Source of the DNA: Chelativorans intermedius | Lineage (GTDB): Bacteria; Pseudomonadota; Alphaproteobacteria; Rhizobiales; Rhizobiaceae | DNA length: 64,000 nt | Reading direction: 5' to 3' | Assembly (NCBI RefSeq): GCF_025398255.1 | Contig: NZ_JAODNW010000003.1 | Span: 220,190 to 284,189 of the forward strand | Shown here: piece by piece, positions 8,267 through 16,493 of the stretch | Position numbering within the stretch: the stretch's first letter is position 1 | Layout: the number at the start of each line of letters is the position of its first letter | Program-made: the position numbers and the translations under genes | The notes under the pieces: model-generated | The model's database searches: none | Seen by the model: the letters and a program-made list of their open reading frames with translations, nothing else | What the model was told of the DNA's origin: nothing

Positions 8267-8470
8267 TGCCCAAAGTCGCACGTGCCTGTGGGTGTCCGCC
8301 GGGCCTCGGAAATGGCGAGGAAACCGGTAAGGTACCTGGACCTAACCCCTCCAGTCGGTTTCGCGGCCAACCACGAAACCGAGGACACCTTGAAGCAACG
8401 ACGGTGCGGGCCTTTCTGGTGTCTGCCGGTTGTCCAAAGACCGGGGTTACTAAAGAGGCACACCTTCATT
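8267..8470 (+). promoter_or_regulatory. speF-type cis-regulatory leader RNA upstream of ornithine decarboxylase
   Basis: A non-coding, conserved-looking leader. It shows nested complementary segments: GGTGTCC (8291-8297) pairs with GGACACC (8383-8389) and encloses a perfect 8-bp hairpin, CGGTTTCG (8356-8363) with CGAAACCG (8374-8381). The location, directly ahead of an ornithine decarboxylase gene in an alphaproteobacterium, is that of the speF motif described by comparative genomics in this class. The identification rests on location, on my memory of that motif and on the stems; I could not run the covariance model. The 3' boundary is approximate. Regulation by polyamine or ornithine level is the expected role, not shown here. 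The rest of the gap to 8707 holds a GC hairpin (8636-8650) and the ribosome-binding site. Confidence 0.7.
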
Positions 8471-8707
8471 GCCGGCAGTGCGGATGGGAATCTCCCATAC
8501 CAAAGCTGAGGCAGACAAAGCGGAGCTTTCGCCGAGAGGCGGGCGCTCATTGTCATGCGTTAAGCGCATCCACGGGTTTCCGGCAACTTCCACCCTCCGG
8601 CCCGTCGATCCGTTTGCCGCATCCTTTGTCCACCGCGGGCCGATGGCCCGTTGAGCTTGAGCTTCCAGCAAGGGCGGCCTGCCGCCGCCGGAGAAGGAGA
8701 TACCCCG

Positions 8708-9841
8708 ATGGCCACGCAGCGCATTCTCGACTTTCTCGCAACCCGACGTCCCGAGGGGCCCTGCCTCGTCGTCGATCTCGACGTCGTGCGCGAGAACTAT
8801 CGCGCCTTCGAGCGGGCCCTGCCCGATTCCAGGATCTTTTATGCGGTGAAGGCCAACCCGGCGCCGGAGATCCTGAAGCTTCTGGCCGATCTCGGCTCCT
8901 CCTTCGACACGGCCTCCGTGCCCGAGATCGAGATGGCGCTCGATGCGGGCGCGACCCCTGATCGCATCTCCTTCGGCAACACCATCAAGAAGGAGCGCGA
9001 CATTGCCCGCGCCTTCGATCTCGGCATCCGGCTCTTTGCCGTCGACTGCAAGGAGGAGGTGGAGAAGATCGCCCGTGCCGCGCCGGGTTCGCGCGTGTTC
9101 TGCCGCGTGCTGACCGATGGGGCGGGTGCGGAGTGGCCGCTGTCGCGCAAGTTCGGCTGCGTGCCGGAGATGGCCGTCGACGTGCTGCGCCATGCGGCGG
9201 CGCTCGGCCTCGATGCCTATGGCGTATCCTTCCACGTTGGTTCTCAGCAGACGGATCTTTCCGCCTGGGACCGCGCGCTGGGCGATGCGCGCTTCGTCTT
9301 CGAGGCGCTGGCCGAGCAGGGTATCGTGCTCAGGATGGTCAACATGGGCGGCGGTTTCCCCACGCGCTACCTGCGCGACGTGCCGGCGGCCCAGGCCTAC
9401 GGCCAGGCGATCTTTACCGCGCTCAGCAAGCATTTCGGCAACCGGCTGCCGGAGACCATCATAGAGCCGGGCCGCGGCATGGTGGGCAATGCCGGCGTCA
9501 TCAAGTCCGAGGTGGTGCTGATCTCCCGCAAGTCGGAAGACGATGCGGTGCGCTGGGTCTATCTCGACATCGGCAAGTTCGGCGGACTGGCCGAGACGAT
9601 GGACGAGGCGATCCGCTATCCGCTCGTCACCAGGCACGATGGCGAGGAAACCGCGCCCTGCGTGGTGGCAGGCCCCACCTGCGATTCGGCCGACGTCCTC
9701 TACGAGAAGACGCCCTATCCGCTGCCCCTGTCGCTGACGGTGGGCGACGAGGTGCTGATCGAGGGGACGGGCGCCTACACCACCACCTATGCCTCGGTGG
9801 CCTTCAACGGTTTTGCGCCGCTGCGATCCTACGTGATCTGA
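8708..9841 (+). CDS. odc: Ornithine (or lysine/ornithine) decarboxylase, alanine-racemase fold
   Basis: This enzyme makes putrescine from ornithine, the first step of polyamine synthesis. At 377 residues it fits the eukaryotic-like group IV decarboxylases. Readable sites are the PLP lysine K48 in YAVKAN, HVGSQ at 176-180, the phosphate-binding GGGFP at 214-218, EPGRG at 253-257, and the catalytic pair C325-D326 in GPTCDSAD. The ATG at 8708 has an excellent AGAAGGAGAT ribosome site, so the in-frame upstream codons are leader. The gene is monocistronic: a structured leader precedes it and a strong hairpin terminator starts 2 bp after the stop. Lysine as an alternative substrate cannot be excluded. 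Confidence 0.93.
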   Translation: MATQRILDFLATRRPEGPCLVVDLDVVRENYRAFERALPDSRIFYAVKANPAPEILKLLADLGSSFDTASVPEIEMALDAGATPDRISFGNTIKKERDIARAFDLGIRLFAVDCKEEVEKIARAAPGSRVFCRVLTDGAGAEWPLSRKFGCVPEMAVDVLRHAAALGLDAYGVSFHVGSQQTDLSAWDRALGDARFVFEALAEQGIVLRMVNMGGGFPTRYLRDVPAAQAYGQAIFTALSKHFGNRLPETIIEPGRGMVGNAGVIKSEVVLISRKSEDDAVRWVYLDIGKFGGLAETMDEAIRYPLVTRHDGEETAPCVVAGPTCDSADVLYEKTPYPLPLSLTVGDEVLIEGTGAYTTTYASVAFNGFAPLRSYVI

Positions 9842-9842
9842 G

Positions 9843-9862
9843 GGGCGCATCAGCGCCCTTTT
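9843..9862 (+). terminator. Intrinsic terminator of the ornithine decarboxylase gene
   Basis: GGGCGC (9843-9848), a 4-nt loop ATCA and GCGCCC (9853-9858) are followed by TTTT. The hairpin begins two bases after the decarboxylase stop codon and is a classical rho-independent terminator. Confidence 0.85.
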
Positions 9863-9937
9863 CCACCCGTGCCTGCCGGCGTCCCGCCCGCGGGCACGAA
9901 CCCTGGCGGGCATTTCATACCGGGAAGGATTGCAGAG

Positions 9938-10744
9938 ATGCTCGGACACGCTTTCAAGGATGCTGGCAACCCGGCCGCCGCCGGGCGGGCCGCCGCTTTC
10001 ATCATCACCGAGGAAACCCCCGGTGACGCGGGCGCGCGCGAGGCGCTGCTCGACCGCGCCATGGGGCCGAAGCGCAAGCGCAAGTCTTCCGAGAGGCTGC
10101 GCCGCGGACGGCGGCCGGCGCAGGGGCTGGCCTTTGTCGCGCGCAGCGCGGACGGGGCGCTCGTGGGCACCGTGCGGCTGTGGGAGGTGCGGCTCGGCGC
10201 GGCCGGCGCGCCGGCCCTGCTTCTTGGACCGCTTGCCGTGGAGCCGGCGATGAAGGGGGCGGGGATCGGCTCCGCCCTCATGCGCCACGCCATCGGCGCG
10301 GCGCGACAGCTTGGCCACCGCGCCATACTGCTCGTGGGCGATGCCGGCTACTATGCCCGCTTCGGCTTTTCTGCGTGCAAGACCGGCTCGCTTGCCATGC
10401 CCGGTCCCTATGAGAGGGAGCGTTTCCTGGCGCTCGAACTTGTCGAGGGCGCGCTCGACGGCGCGCATGGGGTGCTGGTGCCGGGCGCTCGCCGCGCGGA
10501 GAAATTGGGCCGCTCAGATCACCTGGCTCAGCTGCATGGCCAGCGCCATGTCGCCGTCGACGCGCAGCTTGCCCTGCATGAAGGCAGAGGTGGGATCGAG
10601 ATCGCCGGAGATCAGCGCCTCCAGATCGTCCCTGGAAAGCGCGATCGTGCAGTCGGCGTCGCCATCGCCCACGGAGATCTCGGTGCCGGACAGCAGCAGG
10701 GCGCCCTCGGCGCCGCAGTCGAACTTCACCGAACCGTCGAGTGA
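9938..10744 (+). CDS. GNAT-family N-acetyltransferase with antisense C-terminal extension
   Basis: An acetyltransferase of the YhbS-like type. The CoA-binding segment LAVEPAMKGAGIGSALMRHA (about residues 98-117) and the GDAGYYARFGF motif that follows are clear. The first half is rich in basic residues (KRKRKSSERLRRGRR). Homologues usually end soon after the VLVP segment, which here is near residue 185. This frame instead stays open for about 80 more residues and reads through the complementary strand of the SCP2 gene. The start is ATG 9938 with GAAGGA 8 nt upstream. The core domain is solid; whether the tail is really translated to 10744 is uncertain. Confidence 0.75.
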   Translation: MLGHAFKDAGNPAAAGRAAAFIITEETPGDAGAREALLDRAMGPKRKRKSSERLRRGRRPAQGLAFVARSADGALVGTVRLWEVRLGAAGAPALLLGPLAVEPAMKGAGIGSALMRHAIGAARQLGHRAILLVGDAGYYARFGFSACKTGSLAMPGPYERERFLALELVEGALDGAHGVLVPGARRAEKLGRSDHLAQLHGQRHVAVDAQLALHEGRGGIEIAGDQRLQIVPGKRDRAVGVAIAHGDLGAGQQQGALGAAVELHRTVE

Positions 10745-10795
10745 CCGGCCGGCCAAACGTTCACGCATCTTCTCGGCGATTTCATCCAGTCCCAT
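10514..10795 (-). CDS. SCP2 sterol-binding-like domain protein
   Basis: A single-domain protein of 93 residues. The pattern of an amphipathic N-terminal helix (MGLDEIAEKMRERL), alternating strands with FDCGAEGALLL and DCTIALSRDDLEALISGDLDPTSAFMQGKLRVDGDM split over the second half matches the SCP2 fold, a hydrophobic pocket that binds lipids or acyl-CoA. Single-domain versions are common in Rhizobiales and have no assigned substrate. The start was set at ATG 10795 because the upstream in-frame 27 residues are low-complexity. Its whole 3' part is overlapped on the other strand by the end of the acetyltransferase frame. Confidence 0.85.
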   Translation of the reverse strand: MGLDEIAEKMRERLAGRSLDGSVKFDCGAEGALLLSGTEISVGDGDADCTIALSRDDLEALISGDLDPTSAFMQGKLRVDGDMALAMQLSQVI

Positions 10796-10902
10796 GGCTG
10801 CTCCTTCCTGCGGCTTGGGTGGCAGGCGGATAAGCCCGCCCGCTCCGCCCGCCGGCTTGAACCGGCGAGGCACCATGGCGTAGCAGCCAAGTTACGTTTA
10901 CG

Positions 10903-11433
10903 TCAATGTGAATCTGCGGGCGAGGGCTTTCCCCCCTTGCCCGGCTCATCCAGCAGCCGGTCGAGGAGATCCGTCAGGCGCTCCAGATTCTGCCGTCCGC
11001 CGAGACGGGCAATCATGCGGTTCTCGTGCTCCTGCCAGAGTGCCGTCATCCGCTCCACGCAGCGCTCTCCTTCCTCGGTGAGGTACAGGGAATGGGAGCG
11101 GCGGTCCGCCTGACCCTTGCGTCGCTCCGCCAGGCCGCGGGATTCGATGCTGTCCATCAGGAACACGAAGTTCGCCCTCTTGATGCCCAGCCACTCGGCA
11201 ATGGTGGTCTGCTTCTGACCGGGATATTCGGCGATCATGGCCAGCACCGAGAATTCGGCCGGGCGCAGCTTCACCTTCGCCAGCGTGGCGGCAAAGTCTT
11301 GAAACACGAGGAGTTGTGCACGCCGCAGCTTGAAATCGAGAAGCGAGGTGATGCAGGGCAGCCGCCTGCGAACCGCTGGCATGGCCTGGCTGTCGTTGCA
11401 GTGTCTGTTGGTCTGGGCTGCGGAAGAAATCAT
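10903..11433 (-). CDS. MarR-family transcriptional regulator
   Basis: A 176-residue winged-helix regulator. The MarR core runs from about residue 45 (FAATLAKVKLRPAEFSVLAMIAEYPGQKQTTIAEWLGI) through the recognition helix KRANFVFLMDSIESRGL and the wing RRKGQADRRSHSLYLTEEG, ending in a dimerisation helix. The start ATG has a strong GGAGGTGT site. The first 30 residues (including SSAAQTNRHC) are an extension beyond the usual domain, and an internal start at residue 18 is possible. It lies upstream of, and in the same direction as, the SCP2 gene with a gap of about 107 bp. The ligand is unknown; the family generally senses small aromatic compounds or oxidants. Confidence 0.88.
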   Translation of the reverse strand: MISSAAQTNRHCNDSQAMPAVRRRLPCITSLLDFKLRRAQLLVFQDFAATLAKVKLRPAEFSVLAMIAEYPGQKQTTIAEWLGIKRANFVFLMDSIESRGLAERRKGQADRRSHSLYLTEEGERCVERMTALWQEHENRMIARLGGRQNLERLTDLLDRLLDEPGKGGKPSPADSH

Positions 11434-11649
11434 GACACCTCCAGGACTGGTGGTTGCGGCGCGTGATCAGAGTTGCGGCAGGACAGCCGACCTGCGCATC
11501 GAGCAGGCGGCGAAAGCCGTGCCGGCGGGAACTGCGCCATGGGAAAAATGCGCACTTCAGCGTGCGGAGATAAGGATTATTCTCCTCAAATATTTCATCA
11601 AAAACAATAACTGAATAGGACAGATGAAGCCTGTTTCCTATCTCAGTTA

Positions 11650-11696
11650 CGCCGTTTACATTTCAAATTGCGTCATTTTTGGGGCGGTAAACGGCG
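11650..11696 (-). repeat. Perfect 10-bp inverted repeat at the end of the flhA-to-orf161 operon
   Basis: CGCCGTTTAC (11650-11659) and GTAAACGGCG (11687-11696) are exact complements with 27 nt between them. They straddle the stop codon of the last gene of the flagellar operon. The arrangement could fold at the 3' end of the mRNA, or could be a protein-binding dyad. The rest of the 240-bp gap up to the MarR gene holds an AT-rich patch at 11570-11640 with no clear promoter. Confidence 0.45.
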
Positions 11697-12158
11697 GCGA
11701 ATGGCGTTGTCGCGTATTTCTGCCTTGGAAAGATAGTCGATCTGCTCGACCATCACCTCGTGAACCAATTCCTCTCCCACCCGTGCGTTCATGCTCTCCC
11801 TGATGCCATTGCGCAAGGCATCCAGGTCGATGTTCGCCCGCTCGGTGAAATCGATCTGCGGATTGGCGTAGAGATAGCTGTGGAGCTCGTCTGTCAAGAG
11901 TGCTTCGGCGGGCAGGGACAGCGCTTCAAGCCTTTCCGGCGGCGCGGTGAAGACGAGGCGCGCGAGAAAATAGCCGTCCACCCGTCCTTCCTTGACCACG
12001 GGAATGGAGATGACCGGCGTGCGCACATAGTCGAGCCCGCCGAAGAAGGCGGGCAGGGGCGTGGCATTTCTCGCCGCCTGCGAAGTCTGAAACGAGTAGA
12101 GCACCGCGCCGAGGGTGGCGGCGCTGATCCAGACGGCGGCGAGAAGGAACTTGAACAT
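11673..12158 (-). CDS. Conserved flagellar-locus protein with N-terminal membrane anchor (orf161)
   Basis: I cannot assign a named family. The product has 161 residues with one hydrophobic N-terminal helix (FKFLLAAVWISAATLGAVLYS) and a polar, presumably periplasmic, remainder that is mixed alpha/beta with charged helices toward the end. Its role is inferred only from being last in the flagellar operon flhA-fliR-fliJ-flgJ-flgN. The FliL-like layout of short anchor plus periplasmic domain is notable, but fliL is present elsewhere in the island and sequence similarity is not apparent. The start ATG at 12158 is 1 bp from the stop of the preceding gene, implying coupled translation. Confidence 0.65.
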   Translation of the reverse strand: MFKFLLAAVWISAATLGAVLYSFQTSQAARNATPLPAFFGGLDYVRTPVISIPVVKEGRVDGYFLARLVFTAPPERLEALSLPAEALLTDELHSYLYANPQIDFTERANIDLDALRNGIRESMNARVGEELVHEVMVEQIDYLSKAEIRDNAIRRRLPPQK

Positions 12159-12159
12159 G

Positions 12160-12555
12160 CTAGCGTCCGAACTCGCGCACCGAATAGGTGCCGTCGGCCT
12201 GGGCGCGCTCGATGGCGCTTTGCAGAAGCGCCGCAACCTCGCCGACGGCGCTCAGATGCGCCTGAATGGTCGCCTCGTTGGTCGCCAGGCTGTCGCGCAG
12301 GCGCATCATGGCCTGGCGGTGCTCTTCGCCGAGCTGTTGCGGCTTGACGCCCTTGAAGGCGCGGCCCAGCTCGTGGAGGTGGCGGCTCTTGCGGGCGTTC
12401 GCGGCCTTTATGTCGAAGTGCGGCTCGCTGCGGATTGCCGCCGTCTCGGCCTCGATGGCCTCGGTGACACGCTCCAGGAGCGGGATGAGCGCAACGGCGC
12501 TGCCGTCGGCCGGCGCGGGAGCGGCAGTGCTGGCGAGGGAGGCTGGATCATTCAT
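12160..12555 (-). CDS. flgN: FlgN-like flagellar chaperone (tentative)
   Basis: A 131-residue, almost wholly helical protein that follows flgJ. Its central segment (LIPLLERVTEAIEAETAAIRS, then ARKSRHLHELGRAF) has the heptad-like pattern of FlgN, the export chaperone for hook-associated proteins FlgK and FlgL, both encoded in this island. Position after the rod protein gene is where Rhizobiales carry flgN. Sequence identity in this family is low, so the name is a position- and pattern-based proposal. The start ATG at 12555 was preferred over the long upstream frame, which is antisense-biased and overlaps flgJ. Confidence 0.6.
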   Translation of the reverse strand: MNDPASLASTAAPAPADGSAVALIPLLERVTEAIEAETAAIRSEPHFDIKAANARKSRHLHELGRAFKGVKPQQLGEEHRQAMMRLRDSLATNEATIQAHLSAVGEVAALLQSAIERAQADGTYSVREFGR

Positions 12556-12574
12556 GGGTGTCTGCTCACGCTGG

Positions 12575-13108
12575 CTATTGTCGTCCGTCTTTTGCGGGAA
12601 GGGCAGCGGCATCGGCGGACAGGCGCCTGGCCATCTGGCGTTCGATCTCCTGCACCAGCCCGTTGGCAAGCGCGCTCTGGCTTGCCGCTTCCGCGACCTG
12701 CGGTCCGGAGGAGACGCCGGAGACCGGCACCTTGCGGCCGTCCTCCAGCGTGTAGTCGCCAAGCACGCGCTCTGCGATGCCTATGCCGCCGCGCCGGGCC
12801 ATGGCCTCGCCCAGCTCCTGGGCCAGGAGGCCGCGCCACATGTCGCCGGAAAGCCCTTCGCCGTAAAAGGCGTTTTCCTCCGGCAGCATGGTCTGCAGAA
12901 AGCTTTGCAGCACCATCGCCTCGAACTGCACATAATGCTCGGGCATGCGGGCGGCAGCGGCCTTCGGCGCGGGGGCGGACACCTCGAAGGTGCCGTCGGC
13001 CGTTCCTGCCGCATGGGCCTTCAGGCGCGCGCGGGCTGCCTCCGCCCGTTCCGGGTCGGCCGCCCTTGCCACGTCCATGAGAATGTCGCCGGGTGGTGAG
13101 ATTGCCAC
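12575..13108 (-). CDS. flgJ: Rod-binding protein FlgJ, N-terminal domain only
   Basis: Rod-cap or scaffold protein in the periplasm. It has 177 residues if the GTG at 13108 is used, which gives the VAISPPGDILMDVARAA start seen in relatives; a TTG at 13156 is the only longer choice. The rod-binding segment (FEAMVLQSFLQTMLPEENAFYG, then SGDMWRGLLAQELGEAMARRGGIGIA) lies at about residues 62-110. There is no glucosaminidase domain, unlike enterobacterial FlgJ, which has over 310 residues. A separate lytic transglycosylase gene at 22533-23084 could supply the missing peptidoglycan-cutting activity. Confidence 0.82.
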   Translation of the reverse strand: MAISPPGDILMDVARAADPERAEAARARLKAHAAGTADGTFEVSAPAPKAAAARMPEHYVQFEAMVLQSFLQTMLPEENAFYGEGLSGDMWRGLLAQELGEAMARRGGIGIAERVLGDYTLEDGRKVPVSGVSSGPQVAEAASQSALANGLVQEIERQMARRLSADAAALPAKDGRQ

Positions 13109-13177
13109 GAGCACCGTCCGCGAGCCGTTTCGCCTGCTTCCGACTATGGCAGGCAAAGCTTGCGGCAGGCTTGCCGC

Positions 13178-13561
13178 TCAGGGCTTGCGCCGCTGTTCCA
13201 GAAGCTCCAACAGCGCCTTTTCCTGCGTCGCGCGTTCGTGCTTTCGCACCGCGTTGTCATGCGCGCGCCCGGCGACTTCCACGCGGGCACGGGCGGCGGC
13301 AACCTTGCGCGTCTCGGCCATTGCCTGATCGAGCTGCCGTTCCTTCTCGTTCAGGGCGCGGGCGATGCGATCATGATAAAGGGCGGGAAAGAGGGAGGCG
13401 AAGCTGTCCGGCGCATCGAACTGCCGGGCGAGGGACTCGGCCTCCCGTTCGGCCGCCGATGCCTGCTCCAGATGCGCTGCGCGGCGTGTCTCGTGAAGCT
13501 CCTGAAGCTGCTTCTGGAGCTTGACGAGCCGCGCCAGCCGCTTGTGCCTGTCTCCTGCCAT
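13178..13561 (-). CDS. fliJ: FliJ-like coiled-coil export protein (tentative)
   Basis: A 127-residue protein predicted to be two long charged helices (residues 5-45 and 60-125) with heptad periodicity, which is the shape of FliJ, the stalk of the type III export ATPase complex. It sits immediately after fliR with 3 bp between them. Primary sequence of FliJ proteins is poorly conserved, so the assignment rests on coiled-coil character, size, position in the export-gene operon and the absence of any other fliJ candidate in the island. Confidence 0.6.
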   Translation of the reverse strand: MAGDRHKRLARLVKLQKQLQELHETRRAAHLEQASAAEREAESLARQFDAPDSFASLFPALYHDRIARALNEKERQLDQAMAETRKVAAARARVEVAGRAHDNAVRKHERATQEKALLELLEQRRKP

Positions 13562-13564
13562 CGT

Positions 13565-14311
13565 CTATCCGCCGATCGTGGTGGGAAGGAAGCCATCGAC
13601 GAACAGGCGCAGAAAGGTGGCGATGCCGAAATAGAGAAGCAGCAGCCCGCCGGCGATGACGAAAGGCAAAGAGATGAAATAGATGGGAATCTGCGGGGTG
13701 AGCTTGTTGATGAAACCGACGGCGAGATTGACCAGAATGGCATAGGCCACGAAGGGGCTGCCCAGCCGGATCATCACAAGGAAGGCTTGCGAGAGCGTGT
13801 CGGAAAGATCGACCAGCGCGGCTTGCGGGTCGAACAGTCCATCCACCGGGGCCAGCTCGTAGGAGGCCACCAGCGCCTGGATGACGGCGTGGTGGAAATC
13901 GAAGACGAACAGCAGAAGCAGCGCCGAGAAGGAGATGAGGGCGGCAAGCTCCGGCTGCAGCTCGTTCTCCTCCACGGCCACGCCGCCGCCGGCCATCCCG
14001 AAACCGACCATCATGGCCATGGCCGATCCGATGAACTGCAGCGCCAGCACGTAGAAGCGCGCCACCAGCCCGATGAGCGCACCGATCAGAACCTCCGAGC
14101 CGATGAGCACGAACATGGCCTGCGGCTGGCGCGAGACGTGCGGCACGATGGCGCCCCACAGATGCGCCAGCAGGGCGAGCGAGGCGGCGATGGCGACGAA
14201 GAGGCGCACCTGCACGGGAAGGCGGGCGCTGCCCAACCCCGGCATCAGCATGAAGCAGGCGCCAATGCGGCAGAAGGCGAGGAAGGCGGCGAGGATGGCC
14301 GTCTCGATCAT
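13565..14311 (-). CDS. fliR: Flagellar export gate protein FliR
   Basis: Inner-membrane component of the flagellar type III export gate, forming the FliP-FliQ-FliR core. It has 248 residues with about six hydrophobic segments. Characteristic parts are the N-terminal FCRIGACFMLMPGLGSARLPVQ region, the FIGSAMAMMVGFGMAGG segment, and the C-terminal NLAVGFINKLTPQIPIYFISLPF. It lies 9 bp downstream of flhA in the same operon. FliQ is encoded just upstream of flhA and FliP in a different unit 16 kb away. Confidence 0.93.
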   Translation of the reverse strand: MIETAILAAFLAFCRIGACFMLMPGLGSARLPVQVRLFVAIAASLALLAHLWGAIVPHVSRQPQAMFVLIGSEVLIGALIGLVARFYVLALQFIGSAMAMMVGFGMAGGGVAVEENELQPELAALISFSALLLLFVFDFHHAVIQALVASYELAPVDGLFDPQAALVDLSDTLSQAFLVMIRLGSPFVAYAILVNLAVGFINKLTPQIPIYFISLPFVIAGGLLLLYFGIATFLRLFVDGFLPTTIGG

Positions 14312-14320
14312 CGCGCGGGG

Positions 14321-16408
14321 TCAGGAGATGGAGCCCAGAACGCTGATCTCCACCCCCTTGGCGATCTCGACATGGCTCAGCACGGGCAGGGTGGGGAAGA
14401 GGCGTTCGACGATCATGCGCACATAGGGCCGTGCCTCGGGGGCGGTGACCAGCACGAAGCGCTCTCCGGCGTCGATATGGGTGCGGATGGCCTTGCTCGC
14501 CTCCTGCCCGAACTCCTCCAGTTGGCGCGGATCGATGTCGAACTCGCGCACCTCGCCCTTGGCGTCGCGCTTCAGCGCCTGGTGGAAGGCCAGGTCCCAG
14601 CGGTTGCCGAGGCGCAGGACCTTCAGGACGCCGCCCTCGGAAAGGTCGCCACAGATCTGCTGCGCCATGCGGATGCGCACATGCTCCACGATCTGCTCCG
14701 TGCGGCGGATGTGCGGCGCGATCTCCGCGATGGCCTCGATGATGAGATGCAGGTTGCGGATCGACACGCGCTCCGCCAGCAGAAGCTTCAGCACCGCCTG
14801 CAGGCCCGGATAGGTGATGTGGGCGGAGCAGATTTCGTCGGCCAGCTTGCGGTATTCCGGGTCCAGCCGGTCGATCAGCGCTTTCATGTCCTTGTAGGAG
14901 AGAAGCTGCGGCAGGTTGTTGCGGATCACCTCGCTCAGATGCGTCAGCAGCACCGACATGTTGTCGGCATAGGCAAGCTGCTTGCTCTTCAGCTCCTCGA
15001 TAAACATCTCGGAGACCGAGTAGGCGCGCATCCCGAAGGCCGGCTCCTTCACCTCCTCGCCGGGCAGGTCCGGGGCAGGCTTGCTGCCCAGAAGAACGGT
15101 CAGCTCCCCGACGCGAAGCTGATGTTCGGCCACCACCGTGCCGTGGATGTTGATGCGGTAGCTCTTGGGCGGGATGGTGAAATCGTCGGTCAGACGCACC
15201 TCGGGCACCACGAAGCCGTATTGGGCGGCGAACTTCTTCCGCATCTTGTTCATGCGGAAGGCCAGTTCCTGGTGCGAGGCGATGAGCCGTGTGGAAAGCT
15301 GCTTGCCCACCAACAGCTCGATCTCGGCCGTCTTCAGCGAGGATTTGACGGAGTTCTGCTCTTCCTCGGCGGCGTGCAGCTTCCTGCGCCGCTCTGCTTC
15401 GGCAACCGCCTCCTCGCGTGCCTTCTCGCGCCGCGGCAGCACGTAGCCGAGCCCCGCCATGACGCCTGCCAGCGCCAGGAAGGGCAGGGCCGGCAGTCCC
15501 GGCATGAGCGCAAGCGTGGCAAGCAGCGCAGCAGCCACGAACAGGGCGCGCGGATAGGCGCCAAGCTGCCCGAAGACGGCCTGATCGGCCGAGCCGCGCG
15601 TGCCCCCCTTCGAGACGAGAAGGCCGGCGGCAAGCGAGACGATGAGCGCAGGAATCTGTGTCACGAGGCCATCGCCCACCGACAGCTTGGTGAAGACGTC
15701 GGACGCCTGGGCGAGGTCCATGCCATGGCGCGAATAGCCGATGGCGATGCCGCCCACGATGTTGATGGCGGTGATCACGAGACCGGCAATGGCATCGCCG
15801 CGCACGAATTTCGAGGCGCCGTCCATGGCGCCGAAGAAGGCGCTTTCCTCCTCCAGCTCGCGGCGCCGGCGCTGCGCCTCCTTGTCGTCGATGGTGCCGG
15901 CGGAAAGATCGGCGTCGATGGACATCTGCTTGCCCGGAATGGCATCGAGCGTGAAGCGCGCGCCCACCTCGGCGATGCGGGTCGAGCCCTTGGTGATGAC
16001 CACGAAGTTCACCACGATGAGGATGAGGAAGACGATGAGCCCGATGACGAAGTCGCCGCTCATCACCAGCCTGGAGAAGCCGCCGATGACATGGCCTGCC
16101 GCGTTTGTGCCTTCGTGGCCGTTGGACAGGATCATGCGCGTCGTCGCGATGTTGAGCGACAGGCGCATCATGGTGGCGATCAGAAGCACGGTGGGGAAGG
16201 AGGAGAAGTCGAGCGGGCGCTGAATCCACAGGGCCACCATCAGGATGAGCACCGAGAAGGCGATGGAGAAGGCAAGGCCGACATCGATGAGAAAGGGCGG
16301 AATGGGCAGGAACAGCACCGCCAGAATGATGACGATGCCGACCGCAAAGCCGATGTCACGCCCATGCCGCCGCGGCTGCGTGCCCGCAAAGGTTTCGCTC
16401 AACGCCAT
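14321..16408 (-). CDS. flhA: Flagellar export protein FlhA
   Basis: The large export-gate protein, 695 residues. Eight hydrophobic segments fill roughly residues 18-310, the FHIPEP signature region [18 protein letters not shown] is at 151-168, and the cytoplasmic domain that docks chaperone-substrate complexes follows after a linker rich in R/E (about 325-360). The start at 16408 is decided by AAGGAGG five bases upstream; a GTG two codons earlier lies inside that ribosome site. It heads the operon flhA-fliR-fliJ-flgJ-flgN-orf161 and has its own copy of the shared flagellar promoter motif. Confidence 0.96.
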   Translation of the reverse strand: MALSETFAGTQPRRHGRDIGFAVGIVIILAVLFLPIPPFLIDVGLAFSIAFSVLILMVALWIQRPLDFSSFPTVLLIATMMRLSLNIATTRMILSNGHEGTNAAGHVIGGFSRLVMSGDFVIGLIVFLILIVVNFVVITKGSTRIAEVGARFTLDAIPGKQMSIDADLSAGTIDDKEAQRRRRELEEESAFFGAMDGASKFVRGDAIAGLVITAINIVGGIAIGYSRHGMDLAQASDVFTKLSVGDGLVTQIPALIVSLAAGLLVSKGGTRGSADQAVFGQLGAYPRALFVAAALLATLALMPGLPALPFLALAGVMAGLGYVLPRREKAREEAVAEAERRRKLHAAEEEQNSVKSSLKTAEIELLVGKQLSTRLIASHQELAFRMNKMRKKFAAQYGFVVPEVRLTDDFTIPPKSYRINIHGTVVAEHQLRVGELTVLLGSKPAPDLPGEEVKEPAFGMRAYSVSEMFIEELKSKQLAYADNMSVLLTHLSEVIRNNLPQLLSYKDMKALIDRLDPEYRKLADEICSAHITYPGLQAVLKLLLAERVSIRNLHLIIEAIAEIAPHIRRTEQIVEHVRIRMAQQICGDLSEGGVLKVLRLGNRWDLAFHQALKRDAKGEVREFDIDPRQLEEFGQEASKAIRTHIDAGERFVLVTAPEARPYVRMIVERLFPTLPVLSHVEIAKGVEISVLGSIS

Positions 16409-16433
16409 CTGCACCTCCTTGTGGGCTGCGAGG

Positions 16434-16454
16434 ATAGGATGCGAAGCTTGTGCG
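16434..16454 (-). promoter_or_regulatory. Flagellar promoter motif upstream of flhA
   Basis: On the minus strand this reads CGCACAAG, nine bases, CTAT, ending 26 nt before the flhA ATG. The 15-mer covering its upstream half (bases 16441-16455) is identical to one upstream of fliF at 28985-28999. It belongs to a six-member set described in the findings. Confidence 0.6.
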
Positions 16455-16493
16455 AGGGCGGAAAGGATGGGCGGCGATCAGGCCGGGGAGGGC

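Noticed and set aside
8636..8650. CGGGCC-GAT-GGCCCG hairpin shortly before the decarboxylase ribosome site
   Set aside because: No T tract and it does not cover the ribosome-binding site; it may belong to the leader RNA expression platform but there is no evidence for a switch.
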